DNA from: Lepraria neglecta
Lineage: Eukaryota; Ascomycota; Lecanoromycetes; Lecanorales; Stereocaulaceae
NCBI GenBank assembly: GCA_033220425.1
Contig: CM065653.1
Span: 3,720,001 to 3,784,000, forward strand
Direction: 5' to 3'
Length of the DNA stretch: 64,000 nt
Part shown: piece after piece, positions 1-9,673 of the stretch
Layout: each line of letters opens with the position of its first letter
Numbering within the stretch: position 1 is the first letter of the stretch
Notes under the pieces: generated by a model
Database searches by the model: none
The model's input: only the letters and a program-made list of their open reading frames with translations
Told to the model about the DNA's origin: nothing
Made by a program: the position numbers and the translations under genes

Positions 1-837
1 AGCGCGCGGATTTTTAGGAAGCTTCACATCGAGCGTCGCAGTGTCTTCCATTACTCTGGTGTCACATTCATTTGTTTTTCATGAGCTTCTAGTGTTCCGG
101 ACCATGCACGGTTTCGATGCATCGAGACTTGAGGCATTTCTGCCTTGCGAGCCCCGCTTGCTATGTCGGACTGACGATTTCTTCAGCTACACTTTCAAGT
201 TCACTACATCTAACTCTTCCGCTAATAGGGCTCTCATTCTTAGGTCTCTGACACCGCCTGCTAATTGTATCTTGGCCAATACAATCGCTACTGCCGCCAA
301 TATCGTTCGTAGCTAGTGCGGCCAACATAGGTTGTCTCTGGCTGGCTCTGCGACTTCTTTCTTCTCGGCAGCCCCGTTCGCTGTTCCAAGGCATGCGTCG
401 GAATTCTCATCTCAGAGAACTGGATCCTGTTGCTCTTTGTCGAGGAACCTGTCAGGTATATTTTCCGCTCTCCCCACAACGAAAGTCACTACAGCCTTCC
501 TAATAGTCCTTGTAGTTAGGAATCCTTGCTTCAATTTGTCTGGCATAGGCTTCCGCGGACCTAAGTGAACTGGCACCTCCGAGTTGGTATTGGTCTACGA
601 TACACCCTGAACCTCCGTTGCTGGTTGTGAAGACATTAGCCCATAATTCACCCTAATTCTCCGTTACTGGTTGATATTCCCATTTCAAGGCCCCCTCCTC
701 TGTGAATCAGCTCCAGCAGCTCCTTTTTCTCATAGCTCAGGACCATGGCTAAACTGTGATGTCTGCAGGTCAATCTCCGAGGAACCTCGTCCCACACGGC
801 CACTCCCTCCTCTCTACAATGGAATTAACACGCGTTA
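1..837. other. intergenic, no recognisable gene
   Basis: Only short unsupported reading frames are present on both strands. I see no domain, splice pattern or repeat that I can name. The stretch leads into the decayed Est1-type fragments that start near position 840. Confidence 0.5.
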
Positions 838-1600
838 TACTCTTTACGCTGTCGAGTGGCGACATGGAACCTATGCCTTTTATGAATACGATCTAGGAGA
901 GCAGGAACCGGGATCAAGGAACCAGCACCAGAAACCAAGGGCCAGAAGACCAGGACTAGACCAGGACCAGGACCAAGGGACCCCTGTCTTTAATACACAA
1001 CGTGTCAATATACAGGAAAAAGAACTCTTCGTTGGATTCAAAAATCTCTGCGAGGTCAAGGGATCTACACCAGAGCGACTGTTATGTCGGAACGCAGGAC
1101 CAAGGAGCTCATGCAGGACTGAGGAATCTATGCCGGACCAACGAGTACGGGCCTTTCTTACAGGCTATGCTGAAGTACAGGAGTAAGTAATCTATGATTT
1201 CGACACATACTATACCAACGAGATTGTGGCAACATGGGATCTATGCCTTTCTTGATGTTCCGCGACAAAGGCTGCCAGATTATAGGAGCATATGCTTGCC
1301 TTCATTTACATTACCTGCGCTATGATGGCTTTTCTATATGGAGCAGTTTCAGCCTCGAAGGATACATGGATCGATTGCCTAGTGGTGCCAGAATTAGTAG
1401 AACATATGTTAGCCTTCATTTATATCGCCCGGAGTATGATGGGCCCTGTGTATGGAACGGTTTCGACTTTCGAAGATGCATGGATCGGTTCCTTGGTAAG
1501 GCCCGATCTAATTCCCCAACAGGCTCCGAATATCGAATGGCCATTCCCCATCGTCGAACATTGGTGGCCTCTTAGCATGCATCTACTCTGACTCTCCGCC
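838..1600 (+). pseudogene. Est1-type DNA/RNA-binding protein relic, fragment a
   Basis: These are decayed coding remains of what I recognise as a fungal protein family carrying an Est1-like DNA/RNA-binding domain. Around 861-905 the frame reads 'EWRHGTYAFYEYDL', and around 1225-1260 'LWQHGIYAFLD', both versions of one motif. At 1292-1560 there are two tandem versions of a segment beginning 'HMLAFIYI' and running to 'TWIDCL' or 'AWIGSL'. The second ends in 'EYRMAI', reached only by changing frame. Family members carry this block once, so the second copy points to a local duplication. No continuous gene can be read, because stops and frame changes interrupt it. The assignment to the Est1-type family is from memory of the family and needs a profile search. 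Confidence 0.55.
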
Positions 1601-1629
1601 ACGTATTAGCTGCCGCCAATAGTGATCGA

Positions 1630-2350
1630 GGTGAAGGGCATCTGTGCAGGGCCCTTTATGGTAGAGGCCAAATGCATCGATATTGATCAGAGACAAACCG
1701 CCGCTGCGCAAGAGCAAGGTTCATATAAGACGAATCGCCCCAAGAATGATCAGTGGCAGTCTCATCGCACTATATAAGCAGGTAAGACACAGCATCCCTC
1801 CCAACGACATCACCTGGAGGCCCCATGAAAAGCAACCGCTAATTATATTTTGTTGCCAGACGCTGCACGAGCACCACGACTTCTTTCTGGTACCTTAACA
1901 TCCTTCCGCTAATCAGGCCTTAATTAGGCTCGCTGCTAAATACTCTATACCAGTAAGGATGTGGCACTATAGAATACTTGTATTTCTTGACCAATAATTG
2001 TTATTTTTTGCCAGACGCTGCACGAGCACCACGACTTCTTTCTGGTACCTTAATGTCCTTCCGCTAATCAGGCCTTAATTAGGCTCGCTGCTAAATACTC
2101 CATGCCAGCAAGGATGTGGCACCATGGAATACGTGCATTTCTGAACCCGTTACGGTATCGGCTCTTGGCTTTACAACTCGAATGCTCGGTTTCATCTACA
2201 TGGCGCTTATACACGAGTTACACAACGAGTACACTCCAGGCGACAATCGGTCATCAACGCCTCCTATATGCCTTTTCGGAACTGACTTGACCTCCTTCCT
2301 ACGTCCAATGATTAGTTGAAGATACTTGGATTAACTGCCTTGGGTCTCGG
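1630..2350 (+). pseudogene. Est1-type DNA/RNA-binding protein relic, fragment b
   Basis: This is the upstream part of the same family, again broken. The order of motifs is what the family would give: 'EAKCIDID' near 1665-1690, 'NDQWQSHRT' near 1744-1770, 'TLHEHHDFFLVP' at about 1858-1895, a stop, then 'HPSANQALIRLAAKYS' and 'RMWHYRI'. The TLHEHHDFF-to-RMW block is then repeated about 155 bp downstream (2008-2142) and continues as 'HHGIRAFL' and 'MLGFIYMAL'. The stop after 'LVP' is shared by both copies, so the duplication followed the mutation. It is non-functional as it stands. Confidence 0.6.
1853..2142 (+). repeat. 155-bp-period direct duplication inside the Est1-type relic
   Basis: Positions 1853-1987 and 2008-2142 match at an offset of 155 bases. 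In the first 115 bases I count five differences, all transitions (C/T or A/G). Further on one transversion appears before the match fades. Transition-only divergence between adjacent copies is what RIP or cytosine deamination would give. Confidence 0.75.
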
Positions 2351-2489
2351 ATCATACTCCCACGCGAACATCACGGTTTTTTATTGGCGTCACAGCGTTC
2401 TACCAATTAAGTGGCCCGAGCTTCTGTTGCCACGTACCTTAGGTCTGCGATGATGTGCCACTGGTCAATCTGACTGACTCCTCGGGCTG

Positions 2490-3350
2490 TCCGAATCTTT
2501 GGAGCACATGCTGGCCTTCATCTACATTGCTCATTCAAGGATGGCTTGTCTCCTGGAAACCGTCTTTACAATCGAGAACACATGGATGGAACGCTTCGGT
2601 AATAGTACTCGACACACTGCATGCTTCTCGGTTGTCTGAACACATTCCCGACAGCCATCGAGGATGGCGAATCCGTGGACCAATATTTTTGGAGTAAAGT
2701 TGCTCATTTCTGATACCACAAGGCCGCTGAGAATAAGGCCACTTGTTGGAAACCTCTACCATCACCTTGCCACATTTTCTTGTCCTAGCCTACTGGATTG
2801 GCTCTTGTTAAAACCTGGATCGTTGTGTTGTCATACGCGGTCGGATAACGTCGGCCGTACTATTGTGCCACTTTTGGAACTTATTCTTGATGGAAGCGAT
2901 CCAATACAGGATCTTTGAAATTCAAATATGGCTCTCCGGATCAATTCACCGCCGCTAATGGGGATAAGCAGGGAGATGACGATGAATGTTTGATCGAGCT
3001 CCTCGGGACCCGCGAATGCCTCCTAGGATGTGGCAATGTGGAATCCACGCGTTCTTTGAATAAATAAGAGCATCGGATTGTTGGGTCCTTGTTCGACATT
3101 TTAGCTGTCCTCTTTTAATATGTCAGCCCCAATGAGGGGACTAATCGCGATGAGTTCAGGTTATCTAAAATTCGTCCTTTCCAGGAGTTGGTTCCTGCAA
3201 TTATCGATATCATATGACAAATTTGTGGTCAAGATATTTAGGGACATCCCTACACAAATTGAGGATAGAACTACATTAGATATTGAGGATGCGACTACGT
3301 TGGACATTGAAGATATAACCACGTTGGAGGTCGAGCTAAATGTCTAAGTG
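2490..3350 (+). pseudogene. Est1-type DNA/RNA-binding protein relic, fragment c
   Basis: A third, longer relic. At about 2509-2630 the reading 'EHMLAFIYIAHSRMACLLET' is followed by 'ENTWMERFGN', matching the tandem blocks at 1292-1500. At about 2730-2920 the readings 'VGNLYHHLATF' and 'LLELILDGSDPI' match the downstream part of the family. A further 'RMWQCGIHAFFE' motif lies at about 3025-3060. From 3120 to 3347 there is an open frame containing three near-copies of 'IEDxTTLDIED', a short acidic repeat. The segment at about 2505-3180 also has a diverged copy at 14.77-15.52 kb. Frames change repeatedly, so no product is expected. Confidence 0.55.
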
Positions 3351-3480
3351 CCAGATGTGATACTTGATCTAAACAATCTCTATACACTTCTTGATTTGAC
3401 ATTTGCCTTTGTAAGATGCGCTAAGAAACCTATTCTGTGATTTCAATGAAAGGGCCGACAATTTCATCATGACCATTTAG

Positions 3481-4626
3481 TCACTGCCCAAACCACCACT
3501 TGACCTCGCATGCCTCGTAGGCTGTGTCAGCAAGAGCTCGTGCGCTAATATCATCTGACGGACCTTCTTCGAGCCTAGGTTGCAAATCTTTCAACGCAGC
3601 TTCCGTCCACGCCATGTCCGAAAGCCCAAAACTCGGCATTGACAGGATCTTGGCTTTCCAAGCTTCATCGAGCCCTGGTTGTTGCAGCAAGCCCTGGACT
3701 ACTGTGGTGGCGTCCCAATCGGCCAGAGTCTTGCCTTGCTCGAAGTGAACCTGGACATGCTTCAGACGTTCATGAAAGGCTATGAATGTCTTGACGCAGA
3801 AGCCGCACGACCACGCTTTTTTGCTAAGCGTCTTTTTCCAATTGGTTGCGATTGCCTCGCAGTGGGAAACACCATGGACATTGTGGTATTTGCTTAGATG
3901 CTGGACCATGTCACGTCTTCTTTTGCAAGAGAACTGTTTGGCATTGCTCAATGCGCACATTTGAACGTTGTGTATTCCGAAATGACTGTCCTGAGGATTA
4001 GTCGCGCCACAAAATACACATGTCGACAATTCTGCAGAGCCTTCTTGAACTCCTTTGAGCATGCAGATATACGTCGCTTCGTGCTGTTTCTCCTCCCTTT
4101 TCCAATCGTCGCAATTCTTGTAGGATCTCCCTTTCTCCATGCCACAGGCAGTGCACCAATAGACTCTGTCATCGTTGCTAAGTGGTTTGTTCCTGGTCTG
4201 AGGAGTGTCAAACTGGACTGCTTGGGTTTCGTTCGATGGAAAGACTGCAGAGTTCTCTTGAGACGAAAGGCCAACAAATGTGTCTGCACATGGTCAATTC
4301 TCCGTTGATTTCGTCATACGTAAGCATCACTAACCACTTTGAGCCTTAGATCGCCGGTATCGAAGCCAATCTAGAACAAGGCTATCTTCATACTCGCTCA
4401 GTGCCGAGATAGCAAGGACTTGTTCATTCGATAACCGTCCAATTGCTGGCCAGTAATTGAAACCACCTCTGCGTGCGAACGCTAGCCAAGCGATTATCTC
4501 ACCGTCACAGAGACTTTGCAAGACGGAGATACAACCAAGAAGCCCAGCTTGGGAAGGACAAAGAGAAAAAGGGTTGGCTGCATAATTATCGATGCCACTA
4601 GCATTAGTAGCATTTGAATGAAACAT
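3481..4626 (-). CDS. ZF1: two-exon C2H2-like zinc-finger protein, subfamily 1
   Basis: Putative nuclear DNA-binding protein of 364 aa, intact. Exon 1 (4626-4335) carries the two-copy helical repeat: 'CISVLQSLCDGEIIAWLAFAR' (broken here for length) and then 'AISALSEYEDSLVLDWLRYRR'. A 51-nt intron (4334-4284; GTTAGT donor, ACCATGTGCAG acceptor, phase 1) leads to exon 2 (4283-3481). Exon 2 opens with finger 1, 'WCTACGMEKGRSYKNCDDWK', then 'EKQHE', followed by an extra cluster 'CVFCGATNPQDSHFGIH', then 'CKRRRDMVQHLSKYH', and finger 3 'CGFCVKTFIAFHERLKHVQVH', a near-canonical C-x2-C-x12-H-x3-H. It ends soon after the conserved 'LKDLQPRLEEG' block and lacks the disordered tail and C-terminal motif of subfamily 2. 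Start chosen as the only ATG in frame. DNA binding is inferred from the fingers only. Confidence 0.8.
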
Positions 4627-5632
4627 GATTAGTTTGATATTGAAGCTTCCTCTCGATCAGTGATAAAATGAGTGTGAAGTACAGAATCTGCTCAGTCTGG
4701 GGGTATTGAGTCGAGCTGCTGAAGCAAGTAGTGCAGGAACAGCCTTCTTATCTGACTTATTTGATCAACTAATGTCATCATTCCTGGCTGTGGGACATAA
4801 GGGTCCTGGCTGGCCATTAGTAAGTCTACACTTGTAATTTCATGAGAGAGCACATGGGGGATGTGGCCTTCGTGCGTGCAGCGCACGGTGAGTGCACCGG
4901 CGCACTATCTACAACTACCCCCTCTAGGCAAGCCAAGACGGGAGTACCCACCAATCCACTGAGTTGGCGGTCAGGCCGACACTATGACCACGCCTCAGAA
5001 TAACCCGGAATTGCCCGCCAAATTTTAGGTGCTAGCCAGAACAATACGGATTCTGTGTCACCAATATCTCTTTCCGAGTTTGTTAAGCTGTGCTGAAAAT
5101 GGACGTAAACTTGTTATTTGAATAAATTTGAGACGAGGTGGAAGGCAGACATCAATTAGAAAAATATTCTTTATAATACAATCCATGTGGAATGGAGGTA
5201 ATATGGCATCGCTTCGCATGCCCACGATGGAGAAAAGCACTTCTATATAATACACCATTCAGAACATAATATGCAAATGGCCAGGGGCTTGTGATGTATC
5301 TCTTATCAACACAATACGAGAATTGAAGTAGATGACGCGATGTGAAGAGAATGAAGAGGGCTGAGCAGTCCAAAGATCCAATGTCGAGAATACATAGTCG
5401 TCCGAGGGAAAAGTAATACCAATCGAAAAGATATTGTGGCACGCTATGTCGTTCCATGACTTCGAATACCAGTCCAGGCGTTGTCCATCCCATCCCAAGT
5501 TCCCATCCGTATCTTCTTTAATATTACTATCGACTCTTACCCTATGTTGTGAAAGTTCGCGCGAAGGGGACAGCGATCGAACTCCGTTACTGCTTCTATC
5601 CAATCGCCTATACATAAATCATAAGCACAGTT
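4627..5632. other. intergenic between ZF1 5' end and ZF2 3' end
   Basis: This stretch must hold the ZF1 promoter and the former ZF2 3' UTR. Open frames on the minus strand at 5058-5615 show no domain or relation to the family. No other feature is visible. Confidence 0.5.
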
Positions 5633-6775
5633 TCAACGTTGGCGGCAAACACTCCGCGTACGCTCGTCCTCCTGCATAGAGCGCTCAAGCTCTTCGAAGT
5701 CGAGGTCCGGCGCGTCGTGGTACTCCCATAACTTGTTACGCGAGCGTTGTTTCCTAGCCCGAGGAGACAGAGAACGCATATCTGGGTACGTGGAGGACGG
5801 GAGTACCTTGACCGTTGGTGGCAGGGTAAGATGCGGTGTCAATAGGGAATTATCAGTATTGTCTGTGTTGTGGGCATTTGTTCCAGGCTGATATACGGGC
5901 GCGCAGGGGTAAGGTTGCGGTGTCAAGTCGCTTGGTCCAGGAAACAAGGGGGATGCCACTCTCCAGCTGATGCTGAGCTACCTCGTCTTGATGTGCGGCC
6001 ATAATCACCTGCTGCATCAAAAGAGTCAATCCAAGGCGAGGATGGTTCAATCTGAGGTAGAGTCCAACCTTTATCACCTCCGGATCGAAAGGGTAGCTCT
6101 GTGCCTTGGTTGAGCTGCTGGTAAGATGTTGATGGCACGTTGTACAAGGGATTGCCGTAGATCTCACGAGGTTGGGACCAATCTGGAATATGCCAGGACG
6201 AATCGTATTGCTGATCTGATAAGCTTTTACTCTTAACCAAAGTACTGGTAGCCGCCAGGCTTGGGTTTGGATCAGAGTATTGCGGAGTCAAAGATATCTG
6301 ATACAAATTCGTGGAGATATCTTTGCTAGTCTGCAGCTGCTGATCTGATAGGTCGATGGTAGAAGCTCTATTAGTCTGCGCTTGGTGTTGGAGGTGCCAG
6401 CTGGCTTCGTTGATCACTGCCGACGCAAGAATCTCTGCGGCGTCTTCGCTCACTTCGAGTTGGAGCTAGAGGCCCTTGATTACGGATGAGTCCCAAATGA
6501 GATCTTGGCTGGTGTTATAAGCATTGCCGAATATTGAGCGCCAGATGTCATTGACCCCAGGCTGTAGCAATAGCCCCCTTATAATATTGTTGAAATCCCA
6601 TTGATGTATGCCTTGGAAAAGCTTGAAATGCTCGTTATCGATGTGATTCAATTGTTCAGTCATCGACGCGAACAAAGAGATGCAGAATCCACAGCTGAAA
6701 TACTTCTTTTTGATCGGTTTCCGCCATTCATCCGCCAGCGGACCGCCAGTAGAAATGGGCGTCTTGTATTGCGGC
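5633..6775 (-). pseudogene. ZF2: broken C2H2 family member, subfamily 2
   Basis: A pseudogene of the family. Homology starts near 6759 with 'GGPLADEWRKPIKKKYFSCG', then finger 3 and 'EQLNHIDNEHF', 'VIKGL' and an in-frame TAG at 6466-6468. Paralogs have Gln there (KDLQLRLE), so it is a CAG to TAG change. The frame stays open through 'EVSEDAAEILASAVI' and a P/Q/S-rich tail, then a frameshift near 5950 moves it to a second frame that ends in the conserved C-terminus ('SRNKL', 'DLDFEELERSMQEDERTRSV'). Exon 1, finger 1 and finger 2 are missing: sequence above 6775 shows no match, and a perfect hairpin sits there at 6949-6993. Not expected to make a working protein. Confidence 0.8.
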
Positions 6776-6948
6776 TAAGACTAAAGCAGAAAATTTGGAA
6801 TGATTGGGGTCTCGCGCGAGATGATTTTTTAATACTGTTCACCGGTCAAACCATATCCTATCCGTCCTTCTGAAATCAGCGCGCCCCTTAAGGGCGATGA
6901 AGATTGGGATGGCGGGGAGGCGACGACACGGACACTTCATGCGGCTCC

Positions 6949-6993
6949 TGCAGGGATCTTCGCACAAATTCATTTTGTGCGAAGATCCCTGCA
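6949..6993. repeat. perfect 20-bp inverted repeat with 5-nt loop
   Basis: Positions 6949-6968 are the exact reverse complement of 6974-6993, separated by the loop ttcat. It lies just beyond the point where ZF2 loses homology to its paralogs. It could be a deletion scar, a fold-back duplication or the end of a small element. Confidence 0.85.
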
Positions 6994-7805
6994 AAGCGGT
7001 TAGATCTTATCGAAATTGAGCAGACAGCGTTACCCAAGGTCTCAACCGTATCACAATATGGGCATAGAGCAACCGGTCCGCTTCATCATACCGGATCACC
7101 AGCGAAAGATCAAATATGCCCAAGATCAAGTGCAATCCATACGGTATGCAATATCAAGAACCCACCAAACTCATGCGTTGTTGCGTGTGAGTCTTTCTTA
7201 GATGGCAGGAGACTCGAGATTTTAGGCCGGCTAGCGGGTGAAAGAAATGACCACGCACCCTTTAGGCTGCAGCCGCACAACTCGTCAACCTAATACTGTA
7301 CACAAAGTCTGTTTATAACCCCCTGATAGATAACTTCGTCAGCAAGACCTCTGTATTAAAGTATGTTTTCGAGGATATAGAGCACCTGCCGGATTTTAGA
7401 GTTGCAGGCTTCCGTTTCACCCACGAGGCCGGCTACCTGTATTTTTGCATCACGATACTAAACCGAAACGGGGGTGGTTGCTCAGCTCCCGGCGGGCCTC
7501 AGCCTAATATCATTATTGTCATATCAATTCACGTCAATTCTTGCCACCATCTGATGCATCTCACCCAGCCATGACCTCTCCCCAGGCTATCTTATACGAT
7601 ATGAGTGTCAATCCCAAAAATGTCAACGTGTCTCCCAAGACAAGGCTGCACTCGCGATTCTTTATATCACTCTATAGGTATCCCCTCTCTACTCTCCACG
7701 ATAGCGTATTACCGCTATTACTTAACCAAGTCTTACTATTAATCGCTTCTTGGATCTCTATATACCCCTTATAAATCACGCTGATATAAACAGCTCTAAC
7801 CTACC
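6994..7805. other. intergenic upstream of ZF2 and of the small secreted-protein relic
   Basis: No gene recognised. An open frame at 6904-7293 on the plus strand spans the hairpin and shows no domain. This is where the missing 5' half of ZF2 would be expected, but no fragment of it is visible. Confidence 0.45.
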
Positions 7806-8285
7806 ATAAAGATTCCCCTCTTCGTCCTACTGGCCCTCCTTGTAATAATCGGCTCAACTAACGGCATCTCTCGCCGCCCGATCCTCGCTAGTAAGTAACT
7901 TTGTATCGCTCAGAGCAATCCCAGTAATAGGTCTTACTGTATATATATCGCAGGTCGTCTCATCTTCGCAACCAAGTAGGCACGTGTGAAGCGTTCGCGC
8001 CGTGGTGGAGTCTCAGTCTTACCAAACACCGACGGTCTATCCTTTCCTCCACCGAGTATAAGGAATACTATAATTATATCTCGCAACGGCGCCTATACTC
8101 AACCTCCTCTGAATATATCCTCCTAGTTACCTATATTCGAAGACATCGTAACTACTGTCTATTGTGTCGTGCTCTTATTATTCAACCTTATCACTTCATT
8201 CGAGCCGGCTACCGGGCCTAAGCTAACAACTTTGAACAGCACATCAGATAAGAAACCGACTTCGACTGGGCAGGGACCAAGGTGA
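7806..8285 (+). pseudogene. SSP1: decayed small secreted protein, 'CIAGRL' family
   Basis: One reading frame of 160 codons, broken only by point changes, aligns along its length with the intact paralog at 38.37 kb. The start codon is ATA where the paralog has ATG. The signal-peptide-like 'KIPLFVLLALLVIIGSTNG' follows. Stops lie at 7896-7898 (TAA), 7977-7979 (TAG) and 8124-8126 (TAG). The last falls at codon 107, opposite Trp106 of the intact copy, so it is TGG to TAG. The core 'YIAGRLIFATK', 'RSRRGGVSVLPN' and the helix 'LPIFEDIVTTVYCVVLLLFN' match 'CIAGRLSF', 'RSHHGEISVSPN' and 'VPTLEDVITAIFRVAVLLFN'. No frameshift is needed over the whole length. All visible disabling changes are C-to-T or G-to-A, as RIP would give. 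Confidence 0.8.
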
Positions 8286-9456
8286 TCAGCGAAGGCCTAG
8301 ATGGCCGGCATAGCCCTCGGCTTTCTTATATTAAGGTCAGCCATCCCTTAATGCTAGTGGATGTTTACGCAATTCTTGCTGACAAGTTTATCTCTAGAAT
8401 TCCTATCTGTCAACCAACACATCCTCACCAGTCTACACTCAACGGGTTACACTCCAACAGTCCACGATGGACACGAACACTCGGCCTATTATCTCTAAGA
8501 CTAGGACCTCGAGCACAAACAATCTATTCCATGGGCATGACCTTTCCACCTTGACTACACAATCCAACCATCAACTTTGATGGTCCGCCTCGATCATCTA
8601 CTCTCCACTCTTCCAGCAGCGACTCCGCAGGTTTTTTGAATTTTTCGTTCGGCGAAAAGGCGTGGGACGCCCAAGAGCTAGCTGTCGTCTCTATATTTGG
8701 ATTATATGCTAGGGTATTGATAGAGCTTATCATGTGTTAGTATAACAAAGGTGCTCGGGGTTTTGGCGTCGCGGTTTAGTTGTCAATAGATATATCGGAC
8801 TCAATGGACACTAGTTTCGATGTATCGCGCTGTACCTACTCTTCATACGTGTGCTCTTTTGCTACAAAAACTTTCAACTTTCACCACCATCTTAATATCC
8901 AGAAGTAGAATTAATAAGCCAATAACAAAAGATGATGCTTGTACGAAAATATAATGGGCTCGTGCCAATACATTCCGTAACAATCTATATCACAACCCAT
9001 GTTAAATGGACCATATACCAACTTTTCGATCCCGCTTCCCAAGATGCACGCATAAATTTAGTAATACAGGGTATAGAAGTATAATTTACAAAAGATAGAT
9101 CGGTTTGTCTGGAAAATTCTGATGTAGTACAAGGTCTAGTAGATGGGAATCTCGAGATTTGGAAAGTACTGGTGTGAGCGGTCTAAAGGTTGAAGCCCAG
9201 TGTAATGAGCCCTTCAAAGACAGGAGTGTAATCGATGGACAGTGCAAGATGCACAGTGCGAGATGTTTGCGTATGTGGCCTGGTCGTGTTGTTGGACAAC
9301 ATCGATGATTTTGCTTGCATCACTTCTTTGCATACCATGAGCTCGTGGACCATCGGCTCTTGAATGAGGGGCCTATAGAATTGAAAGTAGCCCATAATTC
9401 TGGATCTCTTCTCGGAACTCCATCAGTCGTCCATGATATATGGGTCGACGTTCATC
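8286..9456. other. intergenic between SSP1 relic and ZF3 3' end
   Basis: AT-rich, with short frames only. No domain, repeat or RNA gene recognised. Confidence 0.45.
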
Positions 9457-9673
9457 GGTATCCTGTTGGATTTGGTGTATAGTCATGCTGCATCGAGCAC
9501 ACGCCAAGGAAGTCTCGCAACTTGTTATGAGATCGTTGCTTCCTTGCCTGAGGTACTCGGTCCAAATTTGAGTTGGAAGATTCTAGGATAGGATTTGATA
9601 AGAGAAATGGATGGATGCGTCCTGGTGACATGGCTTCAAAGGCTCCGGTGTATGTAGGATTGTTCGTCTGTGG

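Noticed and set aside
671-1186. 171-aa open frame with a short Asp-Gln repeat
   Set aside because: Only one short motif matches the Est1-type relics. The rest is low-complexity, driven by 'accagga' repeats, with no start context or splice support.
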